64,000 nt of DNA, taken from NCBI RefSeq assembly GCF_005862235.1, contig NZ_VCEK01000004.1, forward strand, positions 571,869 to 635,868, written 5' to 3'. The notes under the pieces are model-generated. The model was not told the origin of the DNA and made no database searches. It saw only the letters and a program-made list of their open reading frames with translations. Below, piece after piece: positions 16,701 to 26,886 of this stretch. Source of the stretch: Saccharomonospora piscinae. Lineage in GTDB: Bacteria > Actinomycetota > Actinomycetes > Mycobacteriales > Pseudonocardiaceae. Numbering within the stretch: position 1 is the first letter of the stretch; each line of letters starts with the position of its first letter. The position numbers were made by a program, and so were the translations under genes.

Positions 16701-19700
16701 CGGTGAGGACACCGGCTCCACTCTCGACATCGGCCGTGCGCTGGCCGCCCGTGCCACGCTGGCGCACCGCGCCGTGTTGCTGCCAGCCGGGATGGAGGAC
16801 GCCCGGCACGGTCTCGGGGCACTGGCGGCGGGTGAGCCCGGTGCCTCGACCGTCACCGGTACGGCGACCGAGGGCGCGGTGGCCTTCCTGTTCAGCGGGC
16901 AGGGCGCGCAGTACGCGGGCATGGGGCGCGAGTTGTACGACGCGTTCCCCCGCTACGCCGAGGCGTTCGACGAGGTGTGCGCCGAGCTGGACCTGCCGCT
17001 GCGGGAGGTGGTCCTCGGCGGCGACGACGAGACGCTGGCCGATACCGGCTACACCCAGCCCGCGCTGTTCGCCGTGGAAGTGGCGCTGTACCGCCTGCTC
17101 GCGTCGTGGGGGCTGCGGCCGGACTTCGTGGCGGGGCACTCGGTCGGCGAACTCGCCGCCGCGCACGTCGCCGGTGTGCTGTCGCTGGCGGACGCGTGCC
17201 TGCTGGTCGCCGCACGCGGACGGCTGATGGCGGCGCTGCCCTCGGGCGGTGGGATGGCCGCCGTCGAGGCGAGCGAGCACGAGGTCGCGCCGCTGCTGGC
17301 GGAGTTCGGCGAGAAGGTGAGCCTCGCCGCTGTGAACGGCCCCTCGTCGGTGGTCGTCTCCGGCGAGGAGGAACTGGTGTCCCGCCTGGCGGGGACCTTC
17401 GCCGACCGGGGCCGCAAGACCACCCGCCTCCGGGTGAGCCACGCGTTCCACTCGCCGCTGATGGAACCGATGCTGGCGGAGTTCCGTGCGCTCGCGCGCC
17501 GTGTGACCTTCGCCGAACCGGTGATCCCGGTCGTGTCGACGCGCACCGGAGCACGGGTCGACACCGAGCTGTGCTCGGCCGAGTACTGGGTCGAGCAGGC
17601 GCGCGAGGCCGTGCGGTTCCGCGACGCGGTGTCGACGTTGCGCGAGTCCGGGGTCGACAAGTTCCTGGAGCTGGGGCCGGGCGGGGCGTTGGCGGCGATG
17701 GTCATGGACTGCCTTGGCGAGCAGGCCGACGCCACGGTGGTGCCCGTGCTGCGGCGGGACCGGCCGGAGCCCGGCACACTGCTCGCCGGTGTCGCGGGGA
17801 TTCACGTGCGGGGCGCCGCCGTCGACTGGGCCACGCTGTTTCCCGCCGGCATGCCGGTCAGGACGGACCTGCCGACGTACGCGTTCCAGCGCACCCGGTT
17901 CTGGCTCGAACCGGGCCTTCCGGCGGGCGACGTCACCGTAGCCGGGGTCGACGGGTCGGAGCATCCGTTGCTGGGCGCCGCCGTGCCGGTCCCGAGCACG
18001 GGCGGCTGTGTCTGCACCGGTGTGCTGTCGGCGAGCAGGCAACCGTGGCTCGCCGAGCACCGGGTGGGCGGCACGGTCCTCGTGCCCGGAACGGCGTTGG
18101 TGGAACTCGCGATCACCGCGGGCGACGAGGCGGGCTGCGGCAGGCTGGAGGAGCTGGTCGTCGAGGCGCCACTGGCGCTGCCCGACGACGGCGACGTGCG
18201 CGTGCAGGTCGCCGTCGGCGAGCTGGACGAGCAGGGACGTCGGCCGGTGCAGATTCACTCGTGCCCGGCGTCGACGGTGGACGCGGGCTGGACGCGGCAC
18301 GCGACCGGCCTGCTGTCGGCTCTGTCGGCGCCATCGGAGCTGCCGGGGCACGTGACCGGAACGTGGCCGCCTTCCGGTGCGGCCGAGGCTTCGGTGGAGT
18401 CGTTCTACCCGCGCATGGCGGAGGCGGGCTACGACTACGGTCCGGCGTTTCGCGGGCTGCGCGCGGTCTGGACGTCCGAAACCGGGGTCGTCGCCGAGGT
18501 CGAACTGCCCGAACCGCACGAGGGTGCCCCCTCGGCCGAGCAGTTCGGCCTGCACCCGGCGCTGCTGGATGCCGCGTTGCACGCGGCGAGCTTCGGCGCG
18601 CTGACCAACGCGCCGGAGGAGCACCTGCTGGTGCCGTTCGCGTGGCACGGCGTCAGCCTGCACCGCGCGGGCGCCCGCGCACTGCGGGTGACGGTGACAC
18701 CGAGCGGGCCGGACCGGGTCGCCGTCGAGGCGTACGACAGCGCGGGGGCCGCGGTGCTCTCGGTGGCCGCGATCGCGTTCCGGCCGTTGCCGCGCGAACG
18801 ACTGATCCCGCGACGCCCCGCCGGTGGCGACACGGTGTACGAGCTCGGCTGGCGCGCGCTGCCGTTGCGGGGCGACGGCGGCCCCGGTGAGGTGACGTGG
18901 GCCGACCTCACGGACGGCGCGGACCGGCACGGCTCGGACGGTGCCCGCGAGCTGACCGCAAGGGCACTCGGCGTCGTCCAGGAATGGCTCGCGCGCGAGG
19001 ACGAGAACGAGGACGAAGACACAGACACAGCCAAGCTCGTGATCCTGACGCGGGCGGCGGCGACCCTCGATGACGAGCCCTGCGACCCCGCCGCCACCGC
19101 TGTGTGGGGACTGGTCAGGACCGCGCAGGTGGAGCACCCCGGCAGGATCGTGCTGGTCGACACCGACGACGACGAGGCGTCGTGCCGGGTGCTGCCCGCT
19201 GCCGTCGCCACCGGTGAGCCACAACTGGCGCTGCGTGGCGGCAGGGCGTTCGTGCCGCGCCTCGCGCGCGCCGGGGTGCGGCAGGCCGAGGGCGCCGAGA
19301 GCCGTGCTCTCGACCCGGCGGGCACCGTACTGGTCACCGGGGGAACCGGGGAGATCGGTGGGCTCATCGCGCGGCGGCTCGTCGCCGAGCACGACGTCAC
19401 GCGGCTCGTGCTGCTGTCCCGGCGTGGCCGGGACGCGGACGGCGCCGACGCCCTGGTCGCCGACCTCGCGGCGGCCGGCGCCGAGGCCGAGGTCGTCGCC
19501 TGCGACGTCGCCGACCGGGCCGCGCTCGCGGCCGTTGTCGCGGCCGTGCCCGCCGCGCATCCACTGACCGCGGTGGTCCATGCGGCCGGGACACTGGACG
19601 ACGGCGTGCTGTCCAGCCAGTCGCCGGAACGCCTCGACACCGTGTTCCGGCCCAAGGTCGATGCCGCGTGGCACCTGCACGAACTGACGAAGGACCTCGA

Positions 19701-20616
19701 ACTGGCGGCGTTCGTGCTGTGCTCGTCGGCCTCCGGCACGCTCGGCAGCGGAGGGCAGGCGAACTACGCCGCCGCCAACGGGTTCCTCGACGGCCTCGCC
19801 GCGGCACGCGCGGCGCGGGGACTGCCCGCCGTGTCACTGGCGTGGGGACTGCTCGCCGGTACCGGTGGCATGACCGGCGGACTCGGCGATGCCGACCGGC
19901 AACGCGGCGACCGGGGCGGGATGCGCGCGCTCGAACTGCCCGAGGTCGGCGAGCTGTTCAGCGAGTCTGTGCGGCGAGCCGACGCCGTGGTGGTCCCGGC
20001 CAGGCTCAACCTCGCCGAACTGCGGGACGTGCCACCGCTGCTCTCGGACCTGGTGCGCAGGCCGAAAAGCACCGCGATGCGGGCCGAGCCGGAACCCGGT
20101 GCGCGGGCGAAGGGGTTCACCGCCATGCCCGCCCCCGAACGCGCCGAGGCGCTGCTCGAACTCGTGCGCGCCGAAACCGCCCTCGTCCTCGGACACGACG
20201 GCGCCGACGCGGTCGAGGCCGACCGATCCTTCAACGACCTCGGCTTCGACTCGCTGACGGCGATCGAACTGCGCAACCGGCTGGCGAAGGCGACCGAGGT
20301 GTCGCTGCCCGCGACCCTCGTGTTCGACTATCCGACCCCCGGTGCGCTCGCCGACCACGTGCTGCGCCGCCTCGCCCCGGAGTCGCCGTCGGTGCTGTCC
20401 GAACTGGACCGGCTCGCCGAGACGCTGCTCGGCGCCGAACTCGACGACGACCTGCACCGGCAGGTGGCCGCGCGGCTCGACGTGCTCGCCACCAAGTGGC
20501 GTGCGGGCACCGGCGCCGCGGACGACGACGTCAGCCCCGACGATCTCGGCGGCGCCAGCGACGACGAACTGTTCGGGATCATCGACGACGAACTGGGCCT
20601 GGCGGACCCAGAGTGA
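7777..20616 (+). CDS. PKS A: modular type I polyketide synthase, AHBA loading module plus modules 1 and 2
   Basis: This 4279-residue synthase starts ansamycin chain assembly. Order: CoA-ligase-like adenylation domain (1-520), degenerate KR (about 672-900), ACP0 (Ser962); KS1 (Cys1197), AT1 (Ser1644), KR1, ACP1 (Ser2445); KS2 (Cys2674), AT2 (Ser3122), DH2 (His3428, Asp3598), KR2, ACP2 (Ser4159), and a C-terminal docking region ending in [15 protein letters not shown]. It corresponds in role to RifA, which also begins with an AHBA-activating domain, but has two extension modules instead of three. All catalytic residues of the extension modules are present. The start ATG is fixed by [19 protein letters not shown], typical of acyl-CoA ligase N-termini. 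The stop is 13 bp before the monooxygenase gene, so the two are likely co-transcribed. Confidence 0.97.
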   Translation: MLRTELIRPLPELLREHAERMGDKVAFRDRARSVSYAELERRTRRIAGHLVGLRLQPGDRAAIYLGNRVEMVESYFAILRAGAIGVPLNPRVSEAELAYLLDDSGARVVVTDPAHVAKLANVLGERTDVSIVVTGGEGLPAEAPHGTKLFESMATVEPATPARDDLGLDDVAWMLYTSGTTGKPKGVLSTQRNCLWSAAACYVPVPGLSADDRVVWPLPLFHSLSHIACVVSVTAVGATARIVEGFAADEVLAAIEQDSATFLAGVPTMYHYLVRAARDSGFRAPHLRMCLVGGAITTAALRRSFEEVFSAPLLDAYGSTETCGSITINWPSGGGGEGSCGLPVPGLGVRVVDPETGIDVPFDVEGEVWVRGPSVMVGYHNQPEITAEVLQDGWYRTGDLATRDEAGYFTVTGRIKELIIRGGENIHPGEVEDVLRQLPDVADVAVVGKPHEVLGEVPVAFLVPGPSGLDPARLFAACHEQLSPFKVPEELYEIARVPRTPSGKIMRHVLTQQPARLRASAGGQFDSLFRLDWVPMPTLGAPASEQAPEVAVLRPRGTVPHEVFELARELPATTRIVVATERAIAASPDEDVPNLDEAGVWGWARSVQHDLPDRVVLADLDTGEDDEATGAALAQAVAAGATQFAVRSGTVLLPELVRAAAHGTGTTFDPRRTVVITGADGAVAAVVARHLVACHGVWHFLLLSHGGQDDPSAVALRTELTRLGARATLLACDVADRSALSSVLAATKRPLTAVVHTGEPPGGSRGTTREDAIAAAWNLHELTGTEDLAAFVLFSPAAGVLGAPGSYDAAAVASYLDGLAHRRRAAGLPALTLSWGPWEAGGTAGALPALPGVATLPTTDGLAMLDAALTVDRALLVAMRLDTDGLRAGEVAAPLRGLVDAGSEPGTPDETTEAALRDRLAELSRPDCHRELLEIVCAETARVTGLDRIDPGVAFTDLGLTSLGVVRLRNGLTNSTGLRLPVTLAYDHPTPDAAAGELASLLFGGPSGPAPVPEPVAAPAPDSDDPIAVVGMACRLPGGVTSPEQLWALVADGTDAISTFPDDRGWDLATLFRPDSDGPGTSITREGGFLYDAGDFDPSPFGISPREALAMDPQQRLLLETSWEAVERAGLAPASLRGAEVGVFTGLMHHDYASGVERVPAECEGYLDIGTAGSVASGRVAYAMGLRGPTMTVDTACSSSLVAVHLAVQSLRSGECSMALAGGAAVMATPRVFVEFSRQRALAEDGRCKAFAASADGTGWAEGVGVLVLERLSDARRAGHPVLAVLRGTAVNSDGASNGLTAPNGPAQEQVIRRALAAARLSPSEVDAVEAHGTGTALGDPIEARALLATYGRDRPPERPLMLGSLKSNIGHTQSAAGVAGIIKMVEAMRHGMLPRTLHVDEPNPEIDWSAGAVELLTEAMPWPERDRPRRAAVSAFGVSGTNAHVILEQAPGSDEQRPEETPEPGVVPWVLSAADEAALRGQAVRLLSASDPSGAGAVDTGFSLAVTRSAMACRAVVVAGDESGAAALRGLATGDSAPALVTGRADVLGRTAFVFPGQGAQWAGMGAELLDTAPVFAEAMAECARAHAAVADWSLLDVVRQADTAPSLERVDVVQPLSFAVMVSLARLWEHYGVRPDAVIGHSQGELAAACVAGALSLEDATRVVVLRSQAIARGLAGHGGMVSVPLPEDEVAALAARWDGAMSIAAVNGPSSVVISGEPDALDALRTELNDAGVRARRIPVDYASHSAQVERVADELAASLAGVRPRRAVVPFYSTVEGRWLDGSELDGAYWYRNLREPVRMWQATSALAGQGYGFFVEVSPHPVLAPAVRDTLEQAAAPATVVDTLRRDDGGLRRFLLSAAAGYVRGLAVDWAASFAGRAARRVELPTYAFQRSRFWLAPEPRQSTTDVDPWRYTVDWRRLRQPSGPADALLTGRWLAVVPESRTDDGYVAAVLDGLRSRGAEVVRVDVATGSAAIAARLRPEGDRFDGVLSLLPLDEDAHPDFPPATVGLAQTQALLHALDEAGISAPLWSATLAGAETPAGALVWGFGRAAALEYPARWGGLVDLPETLDDRVFSRLATVLGGLDGEDQVAIRPDGAFGRRLVRAPRAAQAERTERTEWTEWTPRGTVLLTGGGGGVASGIARWLADNGAEHLVLLSRGTDSTTALATRLRERGTAVTVAACDVADRAALSDVLADLPEQPPLTAVVHAAGVGQSQAIAEADTADLAGVLSAKVAGARNLDELLADTPLDAFVLVSSGAGVWGSGGQAAYCAANAYLDALAATRRAEGRTATSVAWGAWGGPGLSAVDGNAERLARLGVREMEPERAVAALAREVAGGAACVTVADIDWARFAPVFTSSRPSPLLRELPEAAQAAPAPDRAEGQPEGQTELARRLAGVPSSERPRVLLDLVRHEAAVVLGHANSAAIEPRTAFKDLGFDSMTAVELRNRLIAVTGAPLPSTVVFDHPTAQALADLLGADHADTDEPAATAPARVRDEPIAIVSMSGRFPGGADSPDELWELVASERDAIGPFPVDRGWDLASLFHPDPDRAGTSYAREAGFLGGAAEFDAAFFGIAPREALAMDPQQRLFLESAWELLERAGIDPVSLRGSATGVFAGAFHQDYGSGRDPAMQEVEGYFVTGVASSVLSGRVAYTFGFEGPAVTVDTACSSSLVSLHLASQALRGGECDLALAGGVTVMASPSGFVEFSRQRGLSADGRCRAFGAGADGTGWAEGVGLLLLERLSDARRNGHPVLGIVRGSAVNADGASNGLTAPNGPAQQRVIRDALGSAGLSPTDVDVVEAHGTGTRLGDPIEAHAVLATYGNNRPAEQPVWLGSLKSNIGHAQAAAGVAGVMKMLLAMRHGLMPRTLHAERPSPEIDWDAGAVRLLSEAREWTVRDRPRRAGISSFGISGTNAHVIIEEAAPEPTELPHLSEPPEPVGLPPVVPWVLSAATSAALRAQASRLRAFADGEDTGSTLDIGRALAARATLAHRAVLLPAGMEDARHGLGALAAGEPGASTVTGTATEGAVAFLFSGQGAQYAGMGRELYDAFPRYAEAFDEVCAELDLPLREVVLGGDDETLADTGYTQPALFAVEVALYRLLASWGLRPDFVAGHSVGELAAAHVAGVLSLADACLLVAARGRLMAALPSGGGMAAVEASEHEVAPLLAEFGEKVSLAAVNGPSSVVVSGEEELVSRLAGTFADRGRKTTRLRVSHAFHSPLMEPMLAEFRALARRVTFAEPVIPVVSTRTGARVDTELCSAEYWVEQAREAVRFRDAVSTLRESGVDKFLELGPGGALAAMVMDCLGEQADATVVPVLRRDRPEPGTLLAGVAGIHVRGAAVDWATLFPAGMPVRTDLPTYAFQRTRFWLEPGLPAGDVTVAGVDGSEHPLLGAAVPVPSTGGCVCTGVLSASRQPWLAEHRVGGTVLVPGTALVELAITAGDEAGCGRLEELVVEAPLALPDDGDVRVQVAVGELDEQGRRPVQIHSCPASTVDAGWTRHATGLLSALSAPSELPGHVTGTWPPSGAAEASVESFYPRMAEAGYDYGPAFRGLRAVWTSETGVVAEVELPEPHEGAPSAEQFGLHPALLDAALHAASFGALTNAPEEHLLVPFAWHGVSLHRAGARALRVTVTPSGPDRVAVEAYDSAGAAVLSVAAIAFRPLPRERLIPRRPAGGDTVYELGWRALPLRGDGGPGEVTWADLTDGADRHGSDGARELTARALGVVQEWLAREDENEDEDTDTAKLVILTRAAATLDDEPCDPAATAVWGLVRTAQVEHPGRIVLVDTDDDEASCRVLPAAVATGEPQLALRGGRAFVPRLARAGVRQAEGAESRALDPAGTVLVTGGTGEIGGLIARRLVAEHDVTRLVLLSRRGRDADGADALVADLAAAGAEAEVVACDVADRAALAAVVAAVPAAHPLTAVVHAAGTLDDGVLSSQSPERLDTVFRPKVDAAWHLHELTKDLELAAFVLCSSASGTLGSGGQANYAAANGFLDGLAAARAARGLPAVSLAWGLLAGTGGMTGGLGDADRQRGDRGGMRALELPEVGELFSESVRRADAVVVPARLNLAELRDVPPLLSDLVRRPKSTAMRAEPEPGARAKGFTAMPAPERAEALLELVRAETALVLGHDGADAVEADRSFNDLGFDSLTAIELRNRLAKATEVSLPATLVFDYPTPGALADHVLRRLAPESPSVLSELDRLAETLLGAELDDDLHRQVAARLDVLATKWRAGTGAADDDVSPDDLGGASDDELFGIIDDELGLADPE
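10846..15225 (+). other. PKS module 1: KS-AT(methylmalonyl)-KR-ACP
   Basis: The KS has DTACSSS (Cys1197), EAHGTGT and NIGHTQ. The AT has RVDVVQ, GHSQGE and YASH, the methylmalonyl-CoA signature. The KR keeps Ser/Tyr/Asn ([19 protein letters not shown]), lacks the LDD motif and has the Trp of A-type KRs. The predicted step turns the AHBA carbonyl into a benzylic hydroxyl and adds a methyl-branched unit. The post-AT linker holds a 9-bp tandem repeat. Confidence 0.88.
14125..14160 (+). repeat. In-frame 9-bp tandem repeat, four copies
   Basis: GAGCGGACA occurs twice, followed by two copies of GAGTGGACA. It encodes [12 protein letters not shown] in the linker just before the catalytic part of KR1. 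Probably a length-variable linker of no catalytic importance. Confidence 0.9.
15280..20370 (+). other. PKS module 2: KS-AT(malonyl)-DH-KR-ACP
   Basis: The AT has GHSVGE and HAFH, the malonyl-CoA signature. The DH keeps [10 protein letters not shown] (His3428) and LLDAALH (Asp3598). The KR is B-type (HAAGTLDDG) with intact [20 protein letters not shown] double bond is predicted after this step. A linker at about 19000-19030 encodes an acidic run ([11 protein letters not shown]), and another at about 16560-16620 is proline/glutamate-rich. Confidence 0.88.
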
Positions 20617-20629
20617 GAGGAGTGGCCGC

Positions 20630-22234
20630 GTGAGCGGGTACGCGACCGAGACGGATGTGCTGATCGTCGGCTACGGCCCGGTGGGCGAGGTGCTGTCGAT
20701 ACTGCTGGCCCAGCAGGGGCACACGGTCACGGTCGTGGAGCGATGGCCGACGCCGTACCCGATGCCGAGAGCGGTGGCCTACGACGGCGAGGGCGCTCGG
20801 ATTCTCGCCGCCGCCGGAGTCGCCGACGACCTCGCCGACGTCCGGGAGCTGACCCGGGACTACACGTGGCACAACGCGGACGGCGAGACGCTCATGCGGC
20901 TGGAACCGCCCGCGACCAGCCGGATGGGCTGGCCGGAGGCGACGTCGATGTACCAGCCGGGACTCGAACGAGCGCTGGCCGAGCGCGGCGAGCAGCTGCC
21001 GAATCTGTCGGTGCTGCGTCCCTACGAGGCGGGCGGCCTCGAACACGGCGACGACGGTGTGACGGTGACCGTCCGTTCCCCCGAAGGGCAGGAACGGGTG
21101 ATCTCGGCAGGCTGGGTGGTCGGCTGCGACGGCGCGAACAGCTTCGTCCGGGAGCACCTCGGCACCACCATGACCGACTTCGGCTTCTCGACCGACTGGC
21201 TGATCTGCGACGTCGTCCTGAACGAGCCACGCGAGTTCGATCCGAACAACCTGCAGATCTGCGATCCCGAGCGGCCGAGGACCGCCGTGTCGGCCGGACC
21301 CGGCCACCGGCGATGGGAGTTCATGCGGGTGCCGGGGGAGACCCTGGAGGAACTCGATCAACCGGAGACCCTGTGGCGCCTGCTGGGGCTGTTCGATCTG
21401 ACCCCGGACAACGCCGTGGTCGACCGGCATGCGGTCTACACCACCGACGCCCGCTGTGCCAGGAAGTGGCGCTCGGGCAGGCTGCTCATCGCGGGCGACG
21501 CCGCGCACGTCATGCCGCCGTTCATCGGGCAGGGCATGTGCAGCGGTCTGCGGGACGCGGCGAACCTCGCGTGGAAGCTCGGACTGGTCGTGTCCGGTAT
21601 GGCGCAGGAGTCCGTCCTGGACTCGTACACGATCGAGCGCCGGGCTCACGTGCGAGCCGCGATCGAGGCATCCATCGCGCTGGGCAAGATCCTGTGCGAG
21701 ACGGACTCCGCCGCCGCGGCGGGCCGGGACGCCTACCTCCTCGACGGCCAGCGACGAGGCAGGCCGGTTCAGGGGCCGCACCAGGGCCTGGCCGATTCGT
21801 TGCGGGACGGGTTCCTGTACCGCAACGACCGGGGTGTGATCGTCGCGCCGGCTGGCGAACTCGTCCCCCAGGGGACGGTGGCTCGCGGTCCGTCGAGCGG
21901 GCTCTTCGACACGGTCGTCGGTACCGGCTTCGTCCTCGTCACGTCGGTCGATCCGGACGATCTCCTGGACTCCGAGGACACGGCAACGCTGGCCGAGCTG
22001 GGTGCGCACGTCGTCAGGGTGCTGCCCGCGGGGACGCCACCCGAGCAGGCGGGGCCCCGGGACGTGGTGGACGTCGACGACGTCTACCTGCCGTATCTGG
22101 CCGAGACGGCGGCCCTCGGAGCGCTCGTGCGCCCGGACTTCTACCTGTTCGGCTCCGCCGGTGACGCCGCGGGCGTCGCGGGCGTGGTGCGCGATCTGCG
22201 GCGCAGGCTGGCCCCGCCGGTGCCGGCACGTTGA
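20630..22234 (+). CDS. FAD-dependent aromatic monooxygenase (MhpA/Rif-Orf19/GdmM type)
   Basis: The 534-residue enzyme is a class A flavin monooxygenase of the 3-(3-hydroxyphenyl)propionate hydroxylase family. It has an FAD-binding GYGPVG (14-19), the DG motif VVGCDGANSFVRE, and the GD motif LIAGDAAHVMPPFIGQG (Asp290) followed by GLRDAANLAWKL. Relatives in ansamycin clusters are Rif-Orf19, needed for naphthalene ring formation in rifamycin, and GdmM, a benzenoid-ring hydroxylase in geldanamycin. Ring hydroxylation of the AHBA-derived part during or after assembly is therefore likely. The GTG start at 20630 has AGAGGAG seven bases upstream. The longer frame from 20342 only reads through the PKS A tail. 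It lies 13 bp after PKS A, in the same operon. Confidence 0.93.
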   Translation: MSGYATETDVLIVGYGPVGEVLSILLAQQGHTVTVVERWPTPYPMPRAVAYDGEGARILAAAGVADDLADVRELTRDYTWHNADGETLMRLEPPATSRMGWPEATSMYQPGLERALAERGEQLPNLSVLRPYEAGGLEHGDDGVTVTVRSPEGQERVISAGWVVGCDGANSFVREHLGTTMTDFGFSTDWLICDVVLNEPREFDPNNLQICDPERPRTAVSAGPGHRRWEFMRVPGETLEELDQPETLWRLLGLFDLTPDNAVVDRHAVYTTDARCARKWRSGRLLIAGDAAHVMPPFIGQGMCSGLRDAANLAWKLGLVVSGMAQESVLDSYTIERRAHVRAAIEASIALGKILCETDSAAAAGRDAYLLDGQRRGRPVQGPHQGLADSLRDGFLYRNDRGVIVAPAGELVPQGTVARGPSSGLFDTVVGTGFVLVTSVDPDDLLDSEDTATLAELGAHVVRVLPAGTPPEQAGPRDVVDVDDVYLPYLAETAALGALVRPDFYLFGSAGDAAGVAGVVRDLRRRLAPPVPAR

Positions 22235-22292
22235 CCAGCTACCCGGGTAGCCGCCGACGCGGACTCACCCGCTGAACCGAGAGGTAGTGCTC

Positions 22293-23183
22293 ATGGTGGA
22301 AAGCGTTCGGGAACTGGGCAAGTTCCTGTCCAGGGTCGTCCCGCTGGACCCGGAGCTCCGGGTGCGGCAGCTGTACGGGCTCGCCCCGGTCGACCTCGAG
22401 TTCGCGGCTAGGTCGACGACCTACATGAACTACGGCTACTGGGAGGACGGTTGCGCCGACATCGACGAGGCCGGGGAGGCGATGGCGCGGCTGCTGGGCG
22501 ATGCGGCCGGCATCACGCGGGGTGACACCGTCCTCGACGTCGGCTTCGGTCACGGCGACCAGGACTTCCTGTGGCTGCGGGAACGTGATCCCGCCCGGGT
22601 GCTCGGGCTGAACATCACGCCGTCCCACGTCACCTCCGCCCGCGCGAGGGCCGAGGCCGACGGCGTCGCGGACCGGCTCGACTTCCGTGAGGGATCGGCC
22701 ACCGAGGTGCCGTTCCCCGACGGGATGTTCGACCGGGTGGTCGCGCTGGAGTGCGCCTTCCACTTCCGGCCGAGGACCGCGTTCCTCGCCGAGGCGTTCC
22801 GGGTCCTGCGGCCGGGTGGGACGCTGGCCGTGCTCGACGTCCTGCCGGTCGAGAAAGACATTCCGCAGTCCGCGCTGCGCTCGCCGTACTTCAGCTGGGT
22901 CAACACCACGATCGACGCGGCGAACTGGCACGACGGCGACGAGTACGGGGACCGGCTGGCCGAGGCCGGGTACACCGACATCTCGATCGAATCGATCCGC
23001 GACCGGGTGTACCAGCCGTACCGGGACCACATGGTGAACCGGTTGTCCGACCCCGGCTTCGTCGCGGAACTGACCCCCGAGCAGCACGAGATCCTCGTCA
23101 AGTCGTGGAGCTGGCAGCAGCAGCTGGACGAGGACCTCGCGAAGCTGGACTACGTGCTCGTGGTCGCCCGCAAGCCCGGGTGA
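22293..23183 (+). CDS. SAM-dependent O-methyltransferase, EryG-like
   Basis: The 296-residue protein has the class I SAM motif VLDVGFGHGDQD (about residue 80). It also has stretches that align with EryG, the erythromycin sugar O-methyltransferase: NYGYWEDGC, LGLNITPSHVTSARARAE, REGSATEVPFPDGMFDRV and AFRVLRPGGTLAVLDVLP. The rifamycin 27-O-methyltransferase Rif-Orf14 belongs to the same broad group. It probably methylates a hydroxyl of the ansa chain or ring, but the position cannot be told. ATG at 22293 is preferred because GAGAGG lies eight bases upstream. GTG at 22287 is too close to that site. It follows the monooxygenase by 58 bp on the same strand and is probably the last gene of the PKS A operon. 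Confidence 0.9.
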   Translation: MVESVRELGKFLSRVVPLDPELRVRQLYGLAPVDLEFAARSTTYMNYGYWEDGCADIDEAGEAMARLLGDAAGITRGDTVLDVGFGHGDQDFLWLRERDPARVLGLNITPSHVTSARARAEADGVADRLDFREGSATEVPFPDGMFDRVVALECAFHFRPRTAFLAEAFRVLRPGGTLAVLDVLPVEKDIPQSALRSPYFSWVNTTIDAANWHDGDEYGDRLAEAGYTDISIESIRDRVYQPYRDHMVNRLSDPGFVAELTPEQHEILVKSWSWQQQLDEDLAKLDYVLVVARKPG

Positions 23184-23206
23184 TACCGCCGACGGTAAGG
23201 GTGGCA

Positions 23207-23261
23207 TCAGGGCTCGCGCCCCGCAGATAGGGGTTGACCGCAGGGCTTTGCTGGGTAGCGT
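23207..23261 (+). promoter_or_regulatory. Promoter of the thioesterase-LAL1 operon with AGGGG boxes
   Basis: GATAGGGGTT (23226-23235) lies 22 bp before a -10 candidate TAGCGT (23256-23261). A -35-like TTGACC (23234-23239) gives a 16-bp spacer. Weaker CAGGGC copies sit at 23208-23213 and 23241-23246. TAGCGT is identical to the -10 of the rifL-rifM fusion. If it is an operator, LAL1 would control its own operon. Confidence 0.5.
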
Positions 23262-23349
23262 CGGGGCACATTGCTCGGTGGGGGGCCGGTGGTCCGAGCC
23301 ATTCGGCCGCTCGCCGGTTCCCTGCGGTCCCCGGGAGGTTGACAGCGAC

Positions 23350-24111
23350 GTGAGCGCCACCAATATCGACGAAGGACTGTGGCTGCGCCGGTTCCAGAAA
23401 GCCGAGCCGGGAGCCGTGCGGCTGCTGTGCCTGCCACACGCGGGTGGTTCGGCCAGCTTCTTCTTTCCCGTCGCGCGTGCGCTGTCGCCGGGGGTCGACG
23501 TGGCGGCGGTGCAGTACCCGGGCAGGCAGGACCGGAGGCAGGAGCCGTTCGCGGACAGTGTCCCCGAGCTGGCGAAAATGATCTTCGATGTGCTCGCCGG
23601 ATCGCTCGCCACGCCGACCGCGTTGTTCGGCCACAGCCTCGGGGCGAGTGTGGGTTTCGAGCTGGCACGGCTGATGGAGGCCGAGGGAGCCGGGCCCGTG
23701 CGGCTGTTCGCCTCCGGCCGCCGAGCACCGTCGAAGCACCGCGACGAGAGCGTGCACCAACTCGACGACGAGGGCCTGCTCGCCGACGTACGCAGCCTGA
23801 GCGGTACGGACTCGCGGGTCTTCGACGACGACGAGCTCGTGCGCATGGCCCTGCCCGCCATCCGCGCCGACTACCGGATCGCCGAAACCTACACCTACAC
23901 GCCGGGCGCGCCGCTGACGTGCCCGATCACGGTGTTCACCGGGGACGCGGACCAGAAGACGACGCACGACGAAGCGCAGGCGTGGCGCGAGCACACCACC
24001 GGCGACTTCGAGCTCAATACGTTTCCGGGGGGCCATTTCTTCCTCGCCACGAACCAGAGCAAGGTTCTCGACCGGTTGTCGGCGAGCCTCGACGGGGCGG
24101 GGGCGATTTGA
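23350..24111 (+). CDS. Type II thioesterase (RifR type)
   Basis: The 253-residue alpha/beta hydrolase is a discrete editing thioesterase that removes wrongly primed or stalled acyl groups from PKS carrier proteins, as RifR does in rifamycin synthesis. The catalytic triad is visible: Ser96 in GHSLG, Asp199 in FTGDADQKT, and His229 in GGHFF. The N-terminal LLCLPHAGGSASFFFPVARAL is family-typical. The GTG start at 23350 follows GGGAGG by eleven bases. The longer frame from 23248 only adds translated promoter sequence. It is followed after 33 bp by the LAL1 regulator, so the two form an operon under an AGGGG-box promoter. It is a repair enzyme and not the chain-releasing step, which in ansamycins is an amide synthase. 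Confidence 0.95.
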   Translation: MSATNIDEGLWLRRFQKAEPGAVRLLCLPHAGGSASFFFPVARALSPGVDVAAVQYPGRQDRRQEPFADSVPELAKMIFDVLAGSLATPTALFGHSLGASVGFELARLMEAEGAGPVRLFASGRRAPSKHRDESVHQLDDEGLLADVRSLSGTDSRVFDDDELVRMALPAIRADYRIAETYTYTPGAPLTCPITVFTGDADQKTTHDEAQAWREHTTGDFELNTFPGGHFFLATNQSKVLDRLSASLDGAGAI

Positions 24112-24144
24112 GGCGATTACGGAAATAGCACGAAGGGAACCGCG

Positions 24145-26886
24145 GTGAGTCTGGTCGATCGTGACGAGCAGGTGCGTGCTCTCGACCATTTCCTCGCCGA
24201 ATCCGCGGCGGGCCGTGGGGCCGTGGTCTCGCTCGAGGGGCCGGTCGCGTGTGGCCGCACCGCACTGCTGCGCACCTTCTGCCGCCGAGCCGAGGCGTCC
24301 GGGGCGCTGGTGCTGAGCGCCACCTGCTCGGGAACGGAGCGGGAGCTGCCGTTCGCGGCGTTGCGCCAGCTCCTGCACCATCCCGACGTGCCGAGGGAAC
24401 TCGCGCGCCTGCCACAGGTGGGAGCGCCGGCAGGCGAGGTGACGCCCGAACTGGCCCTGACGCTGCACACGGTATGGCACGGCGTGCGCGAGCTCGCGAC
24501 CGAGCGCCCGGTCGTGCTCGCGGTCGACAACATCGCCAGCGCCGATCCCGTGACGCAGCGGTGCCTGCTCTACCTCGCGGGAAGGCTCGAGGTAGCGCCC
24601 GTGTTGCTGGTGCTCACCGACGACGTCGAGTCGTCGCGCACGCACCTGCGCTTTCGTGCCGAGTTACTCGGTCAGGCCGGTTTCCACCGGCTCCGGTTCG
24701 GCCCGCTTTCCCCCTGCGGCGTGGGGGAACTGCTCGCCCGCCGGTGGGAACGCTCCACCGTGGCGAGGCTGGCGCCGGAGCTGCATCGCCTGAGCGGCGG
24801 CAACCCGCTGTTGGTGCAGGCACTCGCCGACGACTACGACGCCACCGGCGCCGAGCGAGCCGACGGTTACGGCCTCGCGGTGCTGAGCCTGTCGCAGCGC
24901 GGCGAACCGCCCGCGCCGAGGGTGGTCGCCGGTCTCGCCGTACTCGGTGACGATGCGGAACCGGGACTGGTCGCCGACCTGATCGGCGCCGATGCCGACG
25001 AGGTGGGCCGATCGATCCGGGCCATGACGGCAGCGGGGCTTCTCGCCGAGGGCACGCTGCCACATCCGGTCGCGCGGAGGGCGGTGCTCGACGCGATGCC
25101 CTCCGACGAGCGTGCCGAGCTGCACCGGGCCGCGGGCTCCGTTCGCCATGCCCACGGTGCGCAGGCGACAGCGGTGGCGCGCCACCTGGTCGACGCCGGT
25201 TCGCTCGACGGCGACCGGCGTAGGGGTAGCGACGGCTGGGCGATCGAGGTGCTGACCGACGCCGCCGAATCGGCGACGGCCGGGGGTGACCTCTCCTTCG
25301 CGGTGGCGTGCCTGCGGCTGGCCCACGAGACGGAAGCGGGTGGCACGCTGACGGCGTCGCTGCTGGCGAGGCTGGTCGACGCGGAGTGGCGGCTCAACCC
25401 GGCGAGGGCGGCTTCGCACCTGTCCCGGCTGGTCACCGTGACCCTGGCCGGTGAACTCGGCCTCGCGGACGGGCTCGACGTCGTGCGCCGGTTGCTGTGG
25501 CACGGGCGTGATGAGGAGGCGAGAAAGGTGCTGGACGGCATTCGGTCCGGCGCCGTGCCCTCCTCGGACGCGGGCCGGTTGCGGCAGTTCGAGACGTGGC
25601 TGACACTGGCGCACCCCAGGATGGCCGACCGGGACCGGCGCGTGCCCGCGCAGCGCGAGGTGCCTGCCGCGAGCGGTGCGACCGACACCTGGCTGAGCAC
25701 GGCCGCGACCATGATCGAGCTGCTGGCCGCGGGCCGGGAGGCGGAGGCGGCCGACAGCGCCGAACGGTGTCTCGCGGGCCTGCCTTTCCGCCAGCTCACC
25801 AGCTGGGCCGAGGAAGCGGCGGGGCTGGCGCTGCAGATCCTGGTGGCCGCCGACCGGCTGGCGGTGGCGAGGCTGTGGTGTCACCGGCTGCTCGACGACG
25901 TCCAGGCCGGCTCCGCCGTGACCTGGCGCGCGACACTCACGGCCGTGCTCGCGGACGTCGCCCTCCGCACGGGCGATCTCGCAGGCGCCGTCACGCACGG
26001 CACGGCTGCGCTTGCGGCGTTGCCACTCAAGGCATGGGGGGTGACCGCGGGGCTCCCGCTGAGCGTCCTCGTGCTGGCGGCGACGAGGCAGGGCGACTAC
26101 GCCGCCGTGACGGAACACCTCCGTGAGCCGGTCACGGGATCCGTGTTCGACAGCCGTTTCGGGCCGCGTTACCTGCATGCTCGTGGGAGCTACTACCTGG
26201 CTCTCGACAACGGGCACCGTGCGCTGGCCGACTTCCTGTCCTGCGGAGAGTTGCTCCGTGGCTGGGGTCTGGACTTCGCGAGCCTGGCACCGTGGCGGAC
26301 GAGCGCCGCGGAAGCCTGGCTGCGGGTCGGCAACCACGACCAGGCGCGACAACTCGCCTACGAGCAGGCCGCACGGCCGGACGCGAGGGGAGCCCGCACG
26401 CGGGCGCTGTCGTTGCGGATGCTGGCCGCGACCGGGCCCGCCGATCGCAGGCCCGAGCTGCTCACGGAGGCACTGGAGCTGCTCGAGCACTGCGGAGACC
26501 GGTACGAGCAGGCCCAAGTCCTGGCCGAGCTGAGTCACGGGCGCCATGCGCTCGGCCAGACCCGCCGTGCGCGGATGGCGTTTCGCCGGGCCTGGCATCT
26601 CGCCGAGACGGCGGGTGCGGCTCCGCTGATGCAGCGGCTGCTCAACGTCGAGGATCGCCCTGCCGCGGTGTCGGCGCCCCTGCGGGTGGGCACGGACGCC
26701 GCGTTGACGGCGTCGGAACACCGGGTCGCCTCACTCGCGGTACTCGGCTGTTCCAACCGCGAGATCGCTGGGAAGTTACATATTACGGTGAGCACTGTCG
26801 AACAACATCTCACGCGAATATATCGCAAGCTGAAGGTGAAGCGGCGCGATGATCTACCCGTCGAGTTGTGTTTGGGTGCTTCCTGA
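24145..26886 (+). CDS. LAL-family (large LuxR) transcriptional activator 1
   Basis: The 913-residue protein has an N-terminal AAA-type ATPase region and a C-terminal LuxR helix-turn-helix (REIAGKLHITVSTVEQHL, near residue 880). LAL proteins are pathway-specific activators of macrolide and ansamycin clusters, such as GdmRI and GdmRII. The Walker A motif reads GPVACGRT (32-39), with Arg38 in place of the usual lysine, so ATP binding may be weakened. The Walker B-like LAVDNI is present. The GTG start follows AAGGGAAC. Two TTA codons are present, at 24664-24666 and, within the HTH, at 26776-26778. Translation may therefore depend on the rare leucyl-tRNA bldA. The last 130 bp are AT-rich compared with the rest. 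It probably activates the AGGGG promoters with LAL2. Confidence 0.93.
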   Translation: MSLVDRDEQVRALDHFLAESAAGRGAVVSLEGPVACGRTALLRTFCRRAEASGALVLSATCSGTERELPFAALRQLLHHPDVPRELARLPQVGAPAGEVTPELALTLHTVWHGVRELATERPVVLAVDNIASADPVTQRCLLYLAGRLEVAPVLLVLTDDVESSRTHLRFRAELLGQAGFHRLRFGPLSPCGVGELLARRWERSTVARLAPELHRLSGGNPLLVQALADDYDATGAERADGYGLAVLSLSQRGEPPAPRVVAGLAVLGDDAEPGLVADLIGADADEVGRSIRAMTAAGLLAEGTLPHPVARRAVLDAMPSDERAELHRAAGSVRHAHGAQATAVARHLVDAGSLDGDRRRGSDGWAIEVLTDAAESATAGGDLSFAVACLRLAHETEAGGTLTASLLARLVDAEWRLNPARAASHLSRLVTVTLAGELGLADGLDVVRRLLWHGRDEEARKVLDGIRSGAVPSSDAGRLRQFETWLTLAHPRMADRDRRVPAQREVPAASGATDTWLSTAATMIELLAAGREAEAADSAERCLAGLPFRQLTSWAEEAAGLALQILVAADRLAVARLWCHRLLDDVQAGSAVTWRATLTAVLADVALRTGDLAGAVTHGTAALAALPLKAWGVTAGLPLSVLVLAATRQGDYAAVTEHLREPVTGSVFDSRFGPRYLHARGSYYLALDNGHRALADFLSCGELLRGWGLDFASLAPWRTSAAEAWLRVGNHDQARQLAYEQAARPDARGARTRALSLRMLAATGPADRRPELLTEALELLEHCGDRYEQAQVLAELSHGRHALGQTRRARMAFRRAWHLAETAGAAPLMQRLLNVEDRPAAVSAPLRVGTDAALTASEHRVASLAVLGCSNREIAGKLHITVSTVEQHLTRIYRKLKVKRRDDLPVELCLGAS

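Noticed and set aside
20630-22234. Calling the product a naphthalenic ansamycin from the Rif-Orf19-like monooxygenase
   Set aside because: GdmM-type relatives act in benzenic ansamycins as well, and the early DH-containing modules do not fit the rifamycin ring-closing pattern clearly. The class is left open.
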